From an uncultured Acetobacteraceae bacterium (GTDB lineage Bacteria > Pseudomonadota > Alphaproteobacteria > Acetobacterales > Acetobacteraceae): a stretch of DNA of 64,000 nt. Position numbers and translations under genes: made by a program. The first letter of the stretch is position 1. The number at the start of each line of letters is the position of its first letter. Shown here one piece after another: positions 16,053 to 26,030 of this stretch. The notes below the pieces were generated by a model. The model was not told the DNA's origin and made no database searches. It saw only the letters and a list, made by a program, of their open reading frames with translations. The stretch lies in contig CAITUP010000016.1 of the NCBI GenBank assembly GCA_903895595.1, forward strand, positions 62,001 through 126,000, read 5' to 3'.

Positions 16053-16865
16053 CCCGTTCAGCTCCCCGAACGGCATCAACCCCTCGGTAAAGCGGAACGT
16101 TCCGTCGCGTGCGACCTCCTGAGCCGCCGCCAGCACGCCCGCCATCGCCACGCGGGCGAAGGCGCTGCCGACGACCACCCGCCGCACGCCCAGCGCCGCG
16201 AACGCCTCCACCGAGGAACACGGACCCCCGAGCCCCACGATCGCCGCCACCGGAATATCCACCGCGCGGCACAACGCTGCGATTTCATCGGGATCGCCCA
16301 TGCCAGGCGCCATGAACGCATCCGCGCCCGCCGCCTGAAACGCCTGGGCGCGGGCGATCACCTGAGCCAAATCCCCCCGCCCGTGCATGTATTGATCCGC
16401 TCGCGCCGTGATCGCGAACCGGAACGGCAACGCCGCGGCCGCTTCCACCGCCGCGCGCAGCCGCTCCACCGCGACATCCAGCGGAAATATCGGCTCGGAC
16501 CGGTCGCCCGTCGTATCCTCGATGGAACCGCCAACGATGCCGGTTTCCCCAGCCAGCCGGATGGTTTCCGCAACCCCCTCTGCCGTCGCCGCCCAGCCGT
16601 TTTCCAAATCGGCGGACACCGGCAGATTGACGGCGGCGGCGACAGACCGCGCATTGTCCAGCATGATGTCGCGCGTCGCCAACCCGTCCCCGTCCGGCAG
16701 CCCAAGAGCGAACATTACGCCCGCGCTGCTCGTTTCCAGGCACGGAAACCCGGCATGCGCCAACAAGCGAGCGCTGCCGGCGTCCCAGCATCCGCCGGCC
16801 AGGAGGACGCCAGACGCGTGCATGCTGCGGTAATGAGCCGATTTCTCCAGGATTGTCGGCGGCAT
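16029..16865 (-). CDS. Isocitrate lyase/PEP mutase-family protein
   Basis: 278 residues of the PEP-mutase/ICL barrel with metal-binding 'SADLENG' (D86, E88), 'GGSIEDTTGD' and 'ITARAD'. The KKCGH loop of true isocitrate lyases is not present, so it belongs to the broad PEP-mutase-like/oxaloacetate-hydrolase/2-methylisocitrate-lyase-like group that acts on C-C or P-C bonds of 2-oxo acids. The substrate is unknown. It overlaps the end of the allantoinase fusion tail to tail. Confidence 0.8.
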   Translation of the reverse strand: MPPTILEKSAHYRSMHASGVLLAGGCWDAGSARLLAHAGFPCLETSSAGVMFALGLPDGDGLATRDIMLDNARSVAAAVNLPVSADLENGWAATAEGVAETIRLAGETGIVGGSIEDTTGDRSEPIFPLDVAVERLRAAVEAAAALPFRFAITARADQYMHGRGDLAQVIARAQAFQAAGADAFMAPGMGDPDEIAALCRAVDIPVAAIVGLGGPCSSVEAFAALGVRRVVVGSAFARVAMAGVLAAAQEVARDGTFRFTEGLMPFGELNGLFRHLGR

Positions 16866-16881
16866 GGCGCTTCCTCCGTTG

Positions 16882-17748
16882 TTACGGTTTCACGAATTTC
16901 AGCACGAATTCGTCCTTCGGCTGCGGCGGATCGGGCGTGTTCTTGTCTTTGGGATCATTGAGGTTACGCAGGAACGTGCCCTCCTCGACCAACTTGAAAC
17001 CAGCGGCTTCGACTTCCTGCCGCAGGAACGCTTCCTCGATGCGATGCAATGTGCCTGCCTCGGAAATACCCGTGCCCGGCCGCCCGGCGTGATCGGCGAT
17101 GACGTAGGTGCCGCCCGGTTTTAGGGCGCGGAACACAGCCGCGTTCATCGCCGTCCGGTCCACGCCCATGAATCCCAGGTCGTGATAGTTGAATATCAAG
17201 GTCGCGAGGTCGACGCCGCCGGTCGCCAGTTCGGGCGGAAACGGGTCCTCGAACGGGCGGGACACCGCGACGATCGGCGCGGCCGGAACCCCGGCGGCGA
17301 GGAGTTTCGCACTGCGATCGGCCAGCGCCACGGGCGATGGGCGAGGGGCACTCGGCGGTGCCGCGGCCGGTGCCGCCAAATTCGGATGGCTGTTGCCTTC
17401 CCGAACCGCGGGCGGGGTCGGTGCTCGGTTTGGATCGATCGGGCGGCTCTGGCCGAATACCTTGCCGGTCGGGCCGATGGCTCGAGCGAGCAACTCGGTC
17501 GTGTAACCGCCGGCGGCGCTGAGATCGAACGCGACAATCCCCGGCCGAGGACCGATGAACGGCAGTAATTTTTCGGGCTTGCGGCGCAGATCGTTGGTGC
17601 GATCGGCCGCGCTGCGATCCGGGCTGGCCAGGATCTCGGCGATTTTGGCGGCCGACAAGGGCTGCTGCGCGATCGCCACGTCGCTACCCACCCATAACCC
17701 GGCCCAGAGCGCGATTGTCGCGAGCATCGTTTTGTGGCGTGTTTTCAT
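16882..17748 (-). CDS. Exported class I methyltransferase-like protein
   Basis: 288 residues. A Sec signal peptide ends about residue 27 ('...VAIA|QQ'). The mature part has a Rossmann-like methyltransferase outline: 'VAFDLSAAGGYTTELLARAIG' (motif I region, lacking the usual GxGxG), 'IFNYHDLGF' and 'ALKPGGTYVIADH'. Similar exported SAM-methyltransferase-like proteins occur in proteobacteria, but their periplasmic activity is unexplained because SAM is cytosolic. A Pro/Ala-rich insert lies at residues ~125-145. The ATG at 17746-17748 gives the signal peptide directly. Confidence 0.8.
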   Translation of the reverse strand: MKTRHKTMLATIALWAGLWVGSDVAIAQQPLSAAKIAEILASPDRSAADRTNDLRRKPEKLLPFIGPRPGIVAFDLSAAGGYTTELLARAIGPTGKVFGQSRPIDPNRAPTPPAVREGNSHPNLAAPAAAPPSAPRPSPVALADRSAKLLAAGVPAAPIVAVSRPFEDPFPPELATGGVDLATLIFNYHDLGFMGVDRTAMNAAVFRALKPGGTYVIADHAGRPGTGISEAGTLHRIEEAFLRQEVEAAGFKLVEEGTFLRNLNDPKDKNTPDPPQPKDEFVLKFVKP

Positions 17749-17905
17749 TGTCCAACCCCTATCCCGTGTGTCGTCTTGGCGTCCTCTTGTAAGATACACC
17801 GATATGCGGTCCCGGTGCACGTGGCGCCCCGCCCGGTCGATTATTGTTGCTTTGGCCGCCTAAACCATTCAGCCTCCCTTCCACAAAAAAGAACGGGAGG
17901 ACCCA

Positions 17906-19210
17906 ATGGAAGCCGACCTCGAAGCCCGGATCATGCGCAAAATCTATCTGCGCCTGCTACCCTTTGCCTTCATCGCTTACAGCCTCTGCTACATCGACCG
18001 CATCAACTCCACCTTCGCCGCATTGACGATGCGCGGCGACCTGCAGATGTCGGCTACCGCCTTCGGCTTCGCGGTCGGCACCTTCTACTGGGGTTATTTC
18101 ATCTTCGAAGTCCCCAGCAACATCGTCATGGAAAAGGTCGGTGCGCGCCTCTGGATCGCGCGCATCATGATCACCTGGGGCATCCTGGCGGGGGTGACAG
18201 CGTTCGTCACGGGGTCCACCAGCTTCGCCATCCTGCGGTTTCTGCTGGGCAGTGCCGAGGCCGGGTTCTTCCCCGGTATGGTGCTCTATTTTACCTACTG
18301 GTTCCCCGCGAAGCATCATGCGCGGATCGTATCGGGCATTCTGGCGGGGTTCGTCGTGGCGGTGGCGGGGGGCGCCCCGATCTCCACCGCGCTGCTGAGC
18401 CTGGACGGGATGTTCGGGCTGCACGGCTGGCAGATCATGTACATCGCGGAGGCCGTGCCGACCGTGATCCTGGGCTTCGGCACCTATTTCATCATGACGG
18501 ACAGGCCCGAACAGGCGAGCTTCCTGACGCAGGAGGAAAAGGAATGGCTTCGCACGAAGCTCGCCTCCGAGCGGCAGGCGAAGGAGGCTGTTCGCACCTT
18601 CACCCTGTGGCAGGGCATGACGAACCCCACGGTACTGCTGCTGGCGCTGAACTACTTCGGGATCGTGACCGCCAGCCTGGGGATGCTGTTCTTCATCCCG
18701 CAGATCATCAAATCCATCGGCGTGGCGGACAACATGACGGTGGGCTGGCTGACGATGCTGCCGTACCTGTGCGGCGGGGCCTCGCTGGTGATCTGGGGCC
18801 GTGTGTCGGACCGAATGAACGAACGGCGCTGGAACCTGCTGGGCGCCTGCACACTCTCCACGCTCGGGTTAATCATGGCGGGGATGACGATGGGAACCTG
18901 GTGGGCAATGGTGGGGATGTCGATCGCCGCGATGGGCTTCTACGGATCGAAAGGCCCGTTCTGGGCGATGCCGCCGATGTTCCTGACCGGCACGGCGGCG
19001 GCCGGCGCATTGGCCTGGATCAACTGCATCGGCAATCTGGGCGGGTTCTTCGGGCCCTGGTATGTCGGGGTCATCAAGGACTTCACCGGCAGCTACGCGG
19101 GCGGACTGTATGGGCTGGCCGCGCTGGGCATGCTCGCGGCGCTGATCGCGGCGTTCGGGTTGAAGATCCACGATGTCACGCGGGAGGCGATTCCCGCGCC
19201 GGTACGGTAA
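17906..19210 (+). CDS. MFS transporter (anion:cation symporter type)
   Basis: 434 residues with twelve predicted helices. The start 'LLPFAFIAYSLCYIDRINSTFA' and 'FYWGYFIFEVPSNIVMEKVGARLWIARIMI' are hallmarks of the ACS (glucarate/tartrate/phthalate) branch of the major facilitator superfamily, which takes up organic anions. A GGGAGG site precedes the ATG by seven bases. It is followed 21 bases later by a cupin gene on the same strand, so the two are likely an operon. The substrate is probably a carboxylate; it cannot be named. Confidence 0.85.
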   Translation: MEADLEARIMRKIYLRLLPFAFIAYSLCYIDRINSTFAALTMRGDLQMSATAFGFAVGTFYWGYFIFEVPSNIVMEKVGARLWIARIMITWGILAGVTAFVTGSTSFAILRFLLGSAEAGFFPGMVLYFTYWFPAKHHARIVSGILAGFVVAVAGGAPISTALLSLDGMFGLHGWQIMYIAEAVPTVILGFGTYFIMTDRPEQASFLTQEEKEWLRTKLASERQAKEAVRTFTLWQGMTNPTVLLLALNYFGIVTASLGMLFFIPQIIKSIGVADNMTVGWLTMLPYLCGGASLVIWGRVSDRMNERRWNLLGACTLSTLGLIMAGMTMGTWWAMVGMSIAAMGFYGSKGPFWAMPPMFLTGTAAAGALAWINCIGNLGGFFGPWYVGVIKDFTGSYAGGLYGLAALGMLAALIAAFGLKIHDVTREAIPAPVR

Positions 19211-19231
19211 CAACAGCACGGGAGAACGCAC

Positions 19232-19609
19232 ATGAAAGTGGTAACGCTCAAGGACATCCCCATCGTCCCCGCCCCCGGCGCGGCCGAACGCACCGACAGC
19301 TGGACCGGACCGGTCGAGCGCACGCGCCAGACCATCATCGGTGCCGGCGAGTCCGAGAACTACAATTGCAGCATCGTGAACTTCAGCCAGGGCTGCAACA
19401 CCGGCTGGCACGTCCACGACTGCGATCAGGTGCTGATCGTCACACACGGCTCCGGCTGGGTGGCGACGGAGACCGAGCGCAAGGAAATCAACGTCGGCGA
19501 CGTCGCGCATGTGAAGGCCGGAGAACGCCACTGGCATGGCGCGAAAGAGAACACGACCATGGGGCACATCACGTTCACCATGGCCAACGGCAAGGCGGTC
19601 TGGGGCTAA
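19232..19609 (+). CDS. Cupin-domain protein
   Basis: 125 residues forming one conserved cupin barrel: motif 1 'GWHVHDCDQ' (H60, H62, Q66) and motif 2 'AGERHWHGA' (H100, H102). The His set would bind one metal ion. No other domain is present. Probably cytosolic and co-transcribed with the MFS transporter upstream; a role in converting or sensing the imported compound is inference. A good GGGAGA site precedes the ATG. Confidence 0.85.
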   Translation: MKVVTLKDIPIVPAPGAAERTDSWTGPVERTRQTIIGAGESENYNCSIVNFSQGCNTGWHVHDCDQVLIVTHGSGWVATETERKEINVGDVAHVKAGERHWHGAKENTTMGHITFTMANGKAVWG

Positions 19610-19612
19610 AGC

Positions 19613-20452
19613 CTATTCCGCGAAGAAGGGCAGCAGCCGGCGGAGCAATTCCTCCGGCTGCTCCTCCGGCATCCAATGGCCGCAATTTTCGATAACACCG
19701 CCCCGGACGTCCACGGCCATCCGCCGTAACGATTCCACCACTTCCATGCCACGTCCCCAGGCATTGGCGCCGCCCAGCGCGAGCACCGGCATCGGCAGTT
19801 TGAACTTGGCGGCGATGGCGGCATTGTCTGCGATGTCTTGGGGAATGTTGCGGTAATAGGCGAATCCCGCCCGCAACGCGCCGATCTGGCGGTAGGTGCG
19901 GAGGTATTCGGCGATATCGGCCTCCGGGATCACATTCGGGTGATGGCCGTAATTGCGGTAGAACCAGCCGAAGTAAATATCCTCCCGCCCGGCCACCAGC
20001 GCCTCCGGCAGGTCCAGGGTCTGATGGAACGCGTGATGCCAGCGCCGGCCCCCTTGGCTGATGTTGGGGCTGCCGTCGCCGGGAATGGACACGTCCAGGA
20101 TCGCCAGCTTACGCACAGCGTCCGGATGCGCCGCTGCGATGGCATAGGCCGTCGGTCCACCCCAGTCGTGCCCGACCAGATGGAACGCCTCGAGCCCCAG
20201 ATGATCGTGCACCAGCCGCCAGATATCGTTGCCTACGGTTTTCTTGTCGTAGCCGGCCGCCGGCCGCGACGAATCCCCCAGGCCGCGCAGGTCAGGGGCG
20301 ATCACGCGGTACTGGCGGGCAAGCGTCGGGATGATGTGCCGCCACTCGTACCAGGTTTGCGGCCAGCCGTGCAGCAGCACGATGGGGAAGCCCTCCCCGG
20401 CGGTGACGTAGTGCAGGCGCACGTCGCCGAGGTCGGCGTGGTGGTGGATCAT
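19613..20452 (-). CDS. Alpha/beta hydrolase, epoxide hydrolase/haloacetate dehalogenase-like
   Basis: 279 residues. 'HGWPQTWYEW' supplies the oxyanion region (HGWP, residues 28-31). 'GHDWGG' places Asp96 as nucleophile, and 'NCGHWMPEE' supplies the C-terminal His. An Asp nucleophile with this HGxP motif indicates soluble epoxide hydrolase or fluoroacetate dehalogenase-type enzymes rather than esterases. The substrate is undetermined. ATG at 20450-20452 has GGGAG nine bases upstream. It ends three bases from the convergent cupin gene. Confidence 0.85.
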   Translation of the reverse strand: MIHHHADLGDVRLHYVTAGEGFPIVLLHGWPQTWYEWRHIIPTLARQYRVIAPDLRGLGDSSRPAAGYDKKTVGNDIWRLVHDHLGLEAFHLVGHDWGGPTAYAIAAAHPDAVRKLAILDVSIPGDGSPNISQGGRRWHHAFHQTLDLPEALVAGREDIYFGWFYRNYGHHPNVIPEADIAEYLRTYRQIGALRAGFAYYRNIPQDIADNAAIAAKFKLPMPVLALGGANAWGRGMEVVESLRRMAVDVRGGVIENCGHWMPEEQPEELLRRLLPFFAE

Positions 20453-20540
20453 GGAAAAATCTCCCGATGGGCAGGGCGGATCATGACGCGGCATGGGCGT
20501 TGGCGTCCCAGGGTGATCGCATATGCGGTTTCCCGCGTTT

Positions 20541-20660
20541 CCCGTCATGGTCGGGCTTGACCCGACCATCTCACGCCAATTGGGCACCGTCCGAAAAACA
20601 ATGCCTTTTCAATGGTGCGTAAAATCGCAGGAGATGGTCGGGTCACGCCCGACCATGACG
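20541..20660. repeat. Inverted pair of REP-like palindromes, copy 2
   Basis: Arms at 20541-20570 and 20633-20660 match the element at 9019-9096 (CATGGTCGGG...CCCGACCAT) and are inverted relative to each other. They are separated by ~62 bases of unrelated sequence, longer than in copy 1. The pair occupies the intergenic space between the divergent hydrolase and TPR lipoprotein genes. Confidence 0.8.
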
Positions 20661-20750
20661 AGCGGGGGCGCCAAAGGTCATATGCGATCCCCCTGGTTGG
20701 CGTCCAGTTGCGTCATGACAGCCCCCCGCCCGCCTGATACAGTCGCGTCC

Positions 20751-22439
20751 ATGCAATATGCTCGCCCCGCCAGCCGTGCGATTTTCCTGGGTCTGTCCTT
20801 GTTGTCGGCCTGCGCCGCCAGCGACCCGACCTCGGGCAGCCCGTCCGCTCGGTCGGACGCACCGAGCGGGGCGTTCGGTCATTATTTGGCCGGCCGTTTC
20901 GCGCTGGCGGAGTCCGATCCCGATACCGCCGCGACGGCCTTGTCTCGCGCGGTGACGCTCGCGCCGAATGAGCCCGATCTGGTGCTGCAGGCCTTTCTCG
21001 CCAACCTCGCCGCCGAACGGCCGGAGGCTTTGACGCTGGCGCGCCGCATTCCCGACAATCAGCTATCGCAGCTTGTCCTGGCGGATGAGGACATACGCGC
21101 CGGGCGCTGGGCGGCGGCGGAAAAGCGCTATCATCAATTGCCGCGCCAGGGACTGACGCAGCTGTTGCAGCCGCTGCTGGTGGCTTGGGCGCAGCAGGGG
21201 GGCGGCCACACCGACGCGGCGCTGCAAACCCTGCGTCCCTATGCCGAGAACCCCCGTTTCCGGGGCATTTTCGCCCTGCATGCCGCGATGATCGCCGACC
21301 TCGCCAATCTGCGGGATACCGCGGCACACTATTACGCGGCGGTGCGCGGGGACGCGACCGACAGCAATCTGCGGCTGGCGCAAATCCTGGCCAGCTGGTC
21401 CGCCCGCGACGGCCGCCCCGACGATGCGCGCGATCTGTTGAACTCCGTTGGCGCTCGTGTGCCGGAAATCCGCCTCGCGCAGCGCGATCTGCTGGCGAAG
21501 GTTAAAGAGCGTCCCGTCGCCAGCGTCGCGGACGGTGTGGCCGAGACCTACGTCGCCCTCGCGGCAGCCTTGCGCATGCAGGACCAGGACGAATTCGCCC
21601 TGCTGATGCTGCGGCTATCGTTTCGCATCCGCCCGAGTTTCGCCGCCGCTCGGCTTTTGCAGGAAGAGATGCTTACCTCAAGCAAGCGCTACGGTCTGGC
21701 GCTGAAGGCGTTGGAGGGCATTCCGGCGCGAGACGCTCTGGGCTCCGTGGCACGTCTGCGCGGTGCCGCGCTGATGGCTCAGATGGATCGCACCGATGAG
21801 GCTATTGCGGCCCTGACCCAACTCGCCGCCGACTACCCCGAAAGCGCGCTGCCGGACATGCAACTGGGCGATGTGTTGCGCATCAAGCGCCGGTTCGACG
21901 CGGCGATCGCGGCCTACAGCAAGGCGATCGCCAGGATCGATACGCCGGAACGCCGGGATTGGATCGTGTTCTACGATCGCGGGGTGGCATACGAGCGTTC
22001 GGGCAATTGGGCCTTGGCCGAGGCCGATCTGAAGCTCGCGCTGCAATTGGCGCCCGATCAACCGATGGTGCTGAATTATCTGGCCTATTCCTGGGCGGAT
22101 ATGGGTCAGCACCTCGATCTCGCGCGCAACATGCTGCAAGCCGCTGCCGATACGCGCAAGAACGACGGCGCTATCACGGACAGCCTCGGCTGGGTCATGT
22201 TCCGTCAAGGGGACGTGGCTACCGCGGTTCGCACGCTGGAACGCGCCGTGGAGCTGGAGCCGGAGGACCCCACGATCACCAGCCATCTCGGCGACGTCTA
22301 CTTCGCCGCCGGCCGCACCACCGAGGCTCGGTACGAGTGGAAGCGCGCGCTGACGCTGAACCCGGACCCGCCGGATATTCCGAAACTGGAAGAGAAACTG
22401 AAAAACGGCCTGCGCGCGGGCGACGTGCGCACGCGGTGA
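20751..22439 (+). CDS. TPR-repeat lipoprotein
   Basis: 562 residues. The N-terminus is a lipoprotein signal with lipobox 'LLSAC' (Cys near residue 21). It is followed by an array of tetratricopeptide repeats, clearest in the last third ('[23 protein letters not shown]', '[19 protein letters not shown]', '[20 protein letters not shown]' regions). It should be anchored to the outer or inner membrane and act as a scaffold for protein complexes. The same gene-ispE-tRNA-Gln order is, from memory, common in Acetobacteraceae. The longer upstream frame runs through a repeat and is not used. Confidence 0.8.
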   Translation: MQYARPASRAIFLGLSLLSACAASDPTSGSPSARSDAPSGAFGHYLAGRFALAESDPDTAATALSRAVTLAPNEPDLVLQAFLANLAAERPEALTLARRIPDNQLSQLVLADEDIRAGRWAAAEKRYHQLPRQGLTQLLQPLLVAWAQQGGGHTDAALQTLRPYAENPRFRGIFALHAAMIADLANLRDTAAHYYAAVRGDATDSNLRLAQILASWSARDGRPDDARDLLNSVGARVPEIRLAQRDLLAKVKERPVASVADGVAETYVALAAALRMQDQDEFALLMLRLSFRIRPSFAAARLLQEEMLTSSKRYGLALKALEGIPARDALGSVARLRGAALMAQMDRTDEAIAALTQLAADYPESALPDMQLGDVLRIKRRFDAAIAAYSKAIARIDTPERRDWIVFYDRGVAYERSGNWALAEADLKLALQLAPDQPMVLNYLAYSWADMGQHLDLARNMLQAAADTRKNDGAITDSLGWVMFRQGDVATAVRTLERAVELEPEDPTITSHLGDVYFAAGRTTEARYEWKRALTLNPDPPDIPKLEEKLKNGLRAGDVRTR

Positions 22440-22444
22440 CCGCC

Positions 22445-23296
22445 ATGATTTGGGAGCCGGCGCCGGCGAAGATCAACCTGAGCCTGCATATCGTCGGCAA
22501 GCGGGCGGACGGGTACCATCTGTTGGACAGCCTTGTGGTGTTCGCCGGGGTTGGCGATCGGCTGAGCGCCGAACCGGCCGAGACGCTGACGCTGCGTTTG
22601 ACCGGCCCGTTCGCGTCCGGGTTGGATGGCGAGCAGGACAATCTGGTCCTTCGCGCCGCGCGGGCGTTGGCGGAGGCCGCCGGGACTGCGCCGAGGGCCG
22701 CGCTGCTGCTGGAAAAGAACCTGCCGGTTGCATCCGGCATCGGTGGAGGATCGGCCGACGCCGCCGCGGCGCTGCGTGTGCTGTCGCGGCTTTGGGGTGT
22801 CGCCCTGCCCGCGGAAACGATGGGTGCCATCGCCGCGCGGCTCGGTGCCGACGTGCCGGTGTGTCTGGCGGGAAAGCCTGCTCGGATGCGGGGAATCGGG
22901 GAGCAACTCGATCCCCCGCCAGTTCTGCCATCCTGCGGGTTGGTGCTGGTCAATCCCGGGGCTGCGGTCAGCACGGCGGATGTGTTCCGCGCTCGGCGGG
23001 GGGATTTTTCCGGGGCCGCGGAACTGCCTGGTGCTTGGGCGACCGCGGCCGACATGGCGCGCGATCTGGCGGCGCTTACCAACGATCTCCAACCGCCGGC
23101 GGTCGCGTTGTGTCCGCCGGTCGGGGAAGTACTGGACGCTCTGGCGGCGCTGCCCGGCTGCCTTTTGGCACGCATGAGCGGGTCGGGTGCGACCTGCTTC
23201 GGCCTGTTCCATTCACCATCGGAAGCCGCCCGGGCAGCCGCTGCGATCGGCCGTCCGGGCTGGTGGGCGTGGGGCGGAGGGTTGTCCCGCGCATAA
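22445..23296 (+). CDS. ispE: 4-diphosphocytidyl-2-C-methyl-D-erythritol kinase
   Basis: 283 residues of the GHMP kinase family: N-terminal '[10 protein letters not shown]', ATP-binding '[17 protein letters not shown]' (residues ~94-110) and C-terminal '[12 protein letters not shown]'. It phosphorylates CDP-methylerythritol in the MEP isoprenoid pathway in the cytosol. The ATG is five bases after the TPR lipoprotein stop, so the two are co-transcribed. Length is normal. Confidence 0.95.
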   Translation: MIWEPAPAKINLSLHIVGKRADGYHLLDSLVVFAGVGDRLSAEPAETLTLRLTGPFASGLDGEQDNLVLRAARALAEAAGTAPRAALLLEKNLPVASGIGGGSADAAAALRVLSRLWGVALPAETMGAIAARLGADVPVCLAGKPARMRGIGEQLDPPPVLPSCGLVLVNPGAAVSTADVFRARRGDFSGAAELPGAWATAADMARDLAALTNDLQPPAVALCPPVGEVLDALAALPGCLLARMSGSGATCFGLFHSPSEAARAAAAIGRPGWWAWGGGLSRA

Positions 23297-23342
23297 CGTG
23301 CTTGCCGCGCGGCGCGGCCCAGCATATCAACGCGCCCAGGAT

Positions 23343-23417
23343 TGGGGTGTCGCCAAGCGGTAAGGCAACGGATTTTGATTCCGTCATACGGAGGTTCGAT
23401 CCCTCCCACCCCAGCCA
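23343..23417 (+). tRNA. tRNA-Gln (anticodon TTG)
   Basis: A full cloverleaf can be drawn. The acceptor stem TGGGGTG pairs with CACCCCA (23407-23413), with discriminator G23414 and an encoded CCA at 23415-23417. The anticodon arm ACGGA-TTTTGAT-TCCGT puts TTG at 23375-23377, and the T arm contains GGTTCGATCC. A reading frame across it gives the 'SGKATDFDS' peptide commonly seen over tRNA-Gln. Confidence 0.95.
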
Positions 23418-23601
23418 TTCACTTTCCTCAAACCGTCATCGACGCAAGCATTGACACGACGCCAGCCCTCTCTGTCATACTCCGTCCACCGAACCGGAGG
23501 CTCGACCCGCTGCCACGCTTGACCCCGACCGCTATCCCGACGATTCCTCCCCCCTTCCAAGCCGGGCTGGTCCGGTGCGGTTGGACGGGACTGAAGGTAT
23601 A

Positions 23602-24972
23602 ATGGACGCCGGATACGAGGCAGCCACGACAGCGCGCAAGCGCCTGCACGTCATCACCTGGGGTTGCCAGATGAACGTGTATGATTCCGGACGGATGGCC
23701 GATGTGCTGGCCCCCCTCGGCTACGCGCCGGTGTCCGAACCGGATGGCGCCGACATGGTCATCCTCAACACCTGCCACATCCGCGACAAAGCCGCCGAGA
23801 AGGTCTTTTCCGAGCTCGGCCGCCTTCGCCGGATGAAGGAGGAGGGCGGCGGGAAGATGATCCTGGCGGTCGCCGGCTGCGTCGCGCAGGCGGAAGGTGC
23901 GGAAATCCTGGCCCGCGCGCCTTACGTGGACATCGTGCTCGGCCCCCAGACCTACCACCGCCTGCCGGAAATGGTCGCTCGCGCCGCTCGGGCTGGCGGG
24001 GCGGTGATCGAGACCGACTTCCCAGCGGAAGATAAATTCGACTTTTTGCCGGACGCCGCCGCGCCGCAGGGCATCACCGCGTTCCTGACCATCCAGGAAG
24101 GCTGCGACAAGTTCTGCAGCTTCTGCGTCGTGCCGTACACGCGCGGTGCCGAACAATCCCGCTCCGCCGCGACGGTGTTGGCCGAGGCCAAACGGTTGGT
24201 GGCGCAAGGCGCGCGGGAGATTTCGCTGCTGGGGCAGAACGTCAACGCTTGGCACGGGACCGAAGGCTGGGGCCTCGGGCGCCTGCTGCGTGCGATGGCG
24301 GAAATTCCCGGCCTGAAGCGCATCCGCTACACGACCTCCCATCCCCGCGACATGGATGACGATCTTATTGCCGCCCACCGCGACCTGCCGACCCTGATGC
24401 CGTTCCTGCATCTGCCCGTGCAGTCCGGGTCCGACCGCATCCTGGCGGCGATGAACCGCAAGCACACCGCCGATCACTTCCGCGACATCGCCCGCCGCTT
24501 GCGCGAGGCGCGGCCGGACATCGCGCTGTCGTCCGACTTCATCGTCGGCCACCCAGGCGAGACCGAGGCCGATTTCGAGGCCACAATGCAGCTGGTCCGC
24601 GATGTGACCTTCCCGATGGCCTACAGCTTTAAATACTCGCCCCGCCCCGGCACCCCCGCCGCCGGCGCACCGATGCAGGTGCCCGAGGCCGAGAAGGACC
24701 GCCGCCTGCAAACGCTGCAAGCCCTGCTGCGGGAGCAGCAAGCGGCCTTCAACGCCAGCCGCGTCGGCATGACCTTTCCCGTCCTGTTCACCGGCCCCGG
24801 CCGCCACCCCGGCCAGATCGCCGGCCGCTCCCCATGGCTGCAACCTGTCCATGCCATGGGACCAACCGACCTGATCGGAACCGAGCAGATCGTAAAAATC
24901 GCCGCTGCCCACCCGAATTCCCTGGGCGGCGAACTCGTCGATCACCCCAGCCAGGAGAGACGCAGCGCTTGA
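23602..24972 (+). CDS. miaB: tRNA-2-methylthio-N6-dimethylallyladenosine synthase
   Basis: 456 residues. The UPF0004 domain has three cluster cysteines (C22 'WGCQMN', C58 'NTCHIRD', C93 'AGCVAQ'). The radical-SAM domain has C168-x3-C172-x2-C175 ('CDKFCSFC'), and a C-terminal TRAM domain follows. It methylthiolates i6A37 of tRNAs. The ATG at 23602 has AAGG five bases upstream and is preferred over an in-frame GTG nine codons earlier. Its TGA overlaps the TTG start of phoH. Confidence 0.95.
   Translation: MDAGYEAATTARKRLHVITWGCQMNVYDSGRMADVLAPLGYAPVSEPDGADMVILNTCHIRDKAAEKVFSELGRLRRMKEEGGGKMILAVAGCVAQAEGAEILARAPYVDIVLGPQTYHRLPEMVARAARAGGAVIETDFPAEDKFDFLPDAAAPQGITAFLTIQEGCDKFCSFCVVPYTRGAEQSRSAATVLAEAKRLVAQGAREISLLGQNVNAWHGTEGWGLGRLLRAMAEIPGLKRIRYTTSHPRDMDDDLIAAHRDLPTLMPFLHLPVQSGSDRILAAMNRKHTADHFRDIARRLREARPDIALSSDFIVGHPGETEADFEATMQLVRDVTFPMAYSFKYSPRPGTPAAGAPMQVPEAEKDRRLQTLQALLREQQAAFNASRVGMTFPVLFTGPGRHPGQIAGRSPWLQPVHAMGPTDLIGTEQIVKIAAAHPNSLGGELVDHPSQERRSA
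24953..24958 (+). promoter_or_regulatory. Ribosome-binding site deciding the phoH start
   Basis: AGGAGA lies 10 bases before the TTG at 24969-24971 and inside the end of miaB. It is the only strong Shine-Dalgarno sequence near the 5' end of phoH and supports TTG initiation with a TTGA stop/start overlap. Confidence 0.7.
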
Positions 24973-26030
24973 CCCTCGTATCCGCCCTCCCGACCCCGCC
25001 GCTGTCGCCCGCATCGGGTGGCAAGGCCATCACCCTTCAGTTCAACGACAACATGCTGCTCCCCCTTTTGCTCGGCGATCACGACCGGCATCTGGCGCGC
25101 ATCGAGCAGGCTATCGGGGTCCGGCTGTCCTGCCGGGGCAACCGGGTGGCCATCGCCGGGGACGCCGCGCGCGTCGATCTGGCGCAAGGCATGCTGCAAG
25201 GCCTATGGCGCCGGTTGGAACGTGGGGAAAGCGTCGGCAGGCCGGAAATCGAGGCCGCGATCAAACTGGCCGATGCGGAAATCGACCCGCGTTTACCGTT
25301 CACCGATTTGCCGGCCATCCGCACCCGCCGCGGCGCCGTGGGGCCTCGCAGCCCGGGGCAAACAACCTACATGGAAGCGCTGGCGGCGCATGAGATGGTG
25401 TTCGGCATTGGCCCCGCCGGTACAGGTAAAACCTATCTCGCCGTCGCCCAGGCCGTCGCCATGCTCCAGGCGGGCAAGGTGGACCGCATTGTCCTGTCAC
25501 GCCCGGCCGTCGAGGCCGGCGAACGCCTCGGCTTCCTGCCCGGCGACATGAAGGAGAAGGTCGATCCGTATCTCCGCCCACTGTACGACGCGCTGCACGA
25601 CATGATGCCGGCCGATCAGGTCACCCGCCGCATGACCAGCGGGGAGATCGAGGTCGCGCCGCTCGCCTTCATGCGTGGCCGCACGCTGGCGCATTGCTAC
25701 GCAATATTGGACGAAGCGCAGAACACCACCGCCGCCCAAATGAAGATGTTCCTGACCCGCATGGGCGAGGGCACCCGCATGGTCGTCACCGGCGATCTGA
25801 CGCAGATCGATCTGCCCAACGGCGTGCGATCCGGCCTGCGCGACGCGATGGAAACGCTGGAGGGTGTGCAGGGCATCGGCGTGGTGCGCTTCACCTCCCG
25901 CGACGTCGTGCGCCACCCCATGGTGCAGCGCATCGTGGAAGCCTATGAACAGCGCGCGGCAGCCGAAGGCGACACTCGACGGGAGGCGCGCCGCTTCAAC
26001 GAGCAGGTCGATGGTACCAGGGGACAGTAG
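24969..26030 (+). CDS. phoH: PhoH-family ATPase
   Basis: 353 residues from a TTG start. Walker A is '[10 protein letters not shown]' (146-155) and Walker B is 'AILDEAQN', within a PhoH-like P-loop domain; a KH-like N-terminal region precedes it. PhoH proteins are linked to RNA metabolism and stand beside ybeY in most alphaproteobacteria. The in-frame upstream extension to 24834 lies inside miaB and lacks similarity. The gene overlaps ybeY by 20 bases downstream. Confidence 0.92.
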   Translation: MTLVSALPTPPLSPASGGKAITLQFNDNMLLPLLLGDHDRHLARIEQAIGVRLSCRGNRVAIAGDAARVDLAQGMLQGLWRRLERGESVGRPEIEAAIKLADAEIDPRLPFTDLPAIRTRRGAVGPRSPGQTTYMEALAAHEMVFGIGPAGTGKTYLAVAQAVAMLQAGKVDRIVLSRPAVEAGERLGFLPGDMKEKVDPYLRPLYDALHDMMPADQVTRRMTSGEIEVAPLAFMRGRTLAHCYAILDEAQNTTAAQMKMFLTRMGEGTRMVVTGDLTQIDLPNGVRSGLRDAMETLEGVQGIGVVRFTSRDVVRHPMVQRIVEAYEQRAAAEGDTRREARRFNEQVDGTRGQ

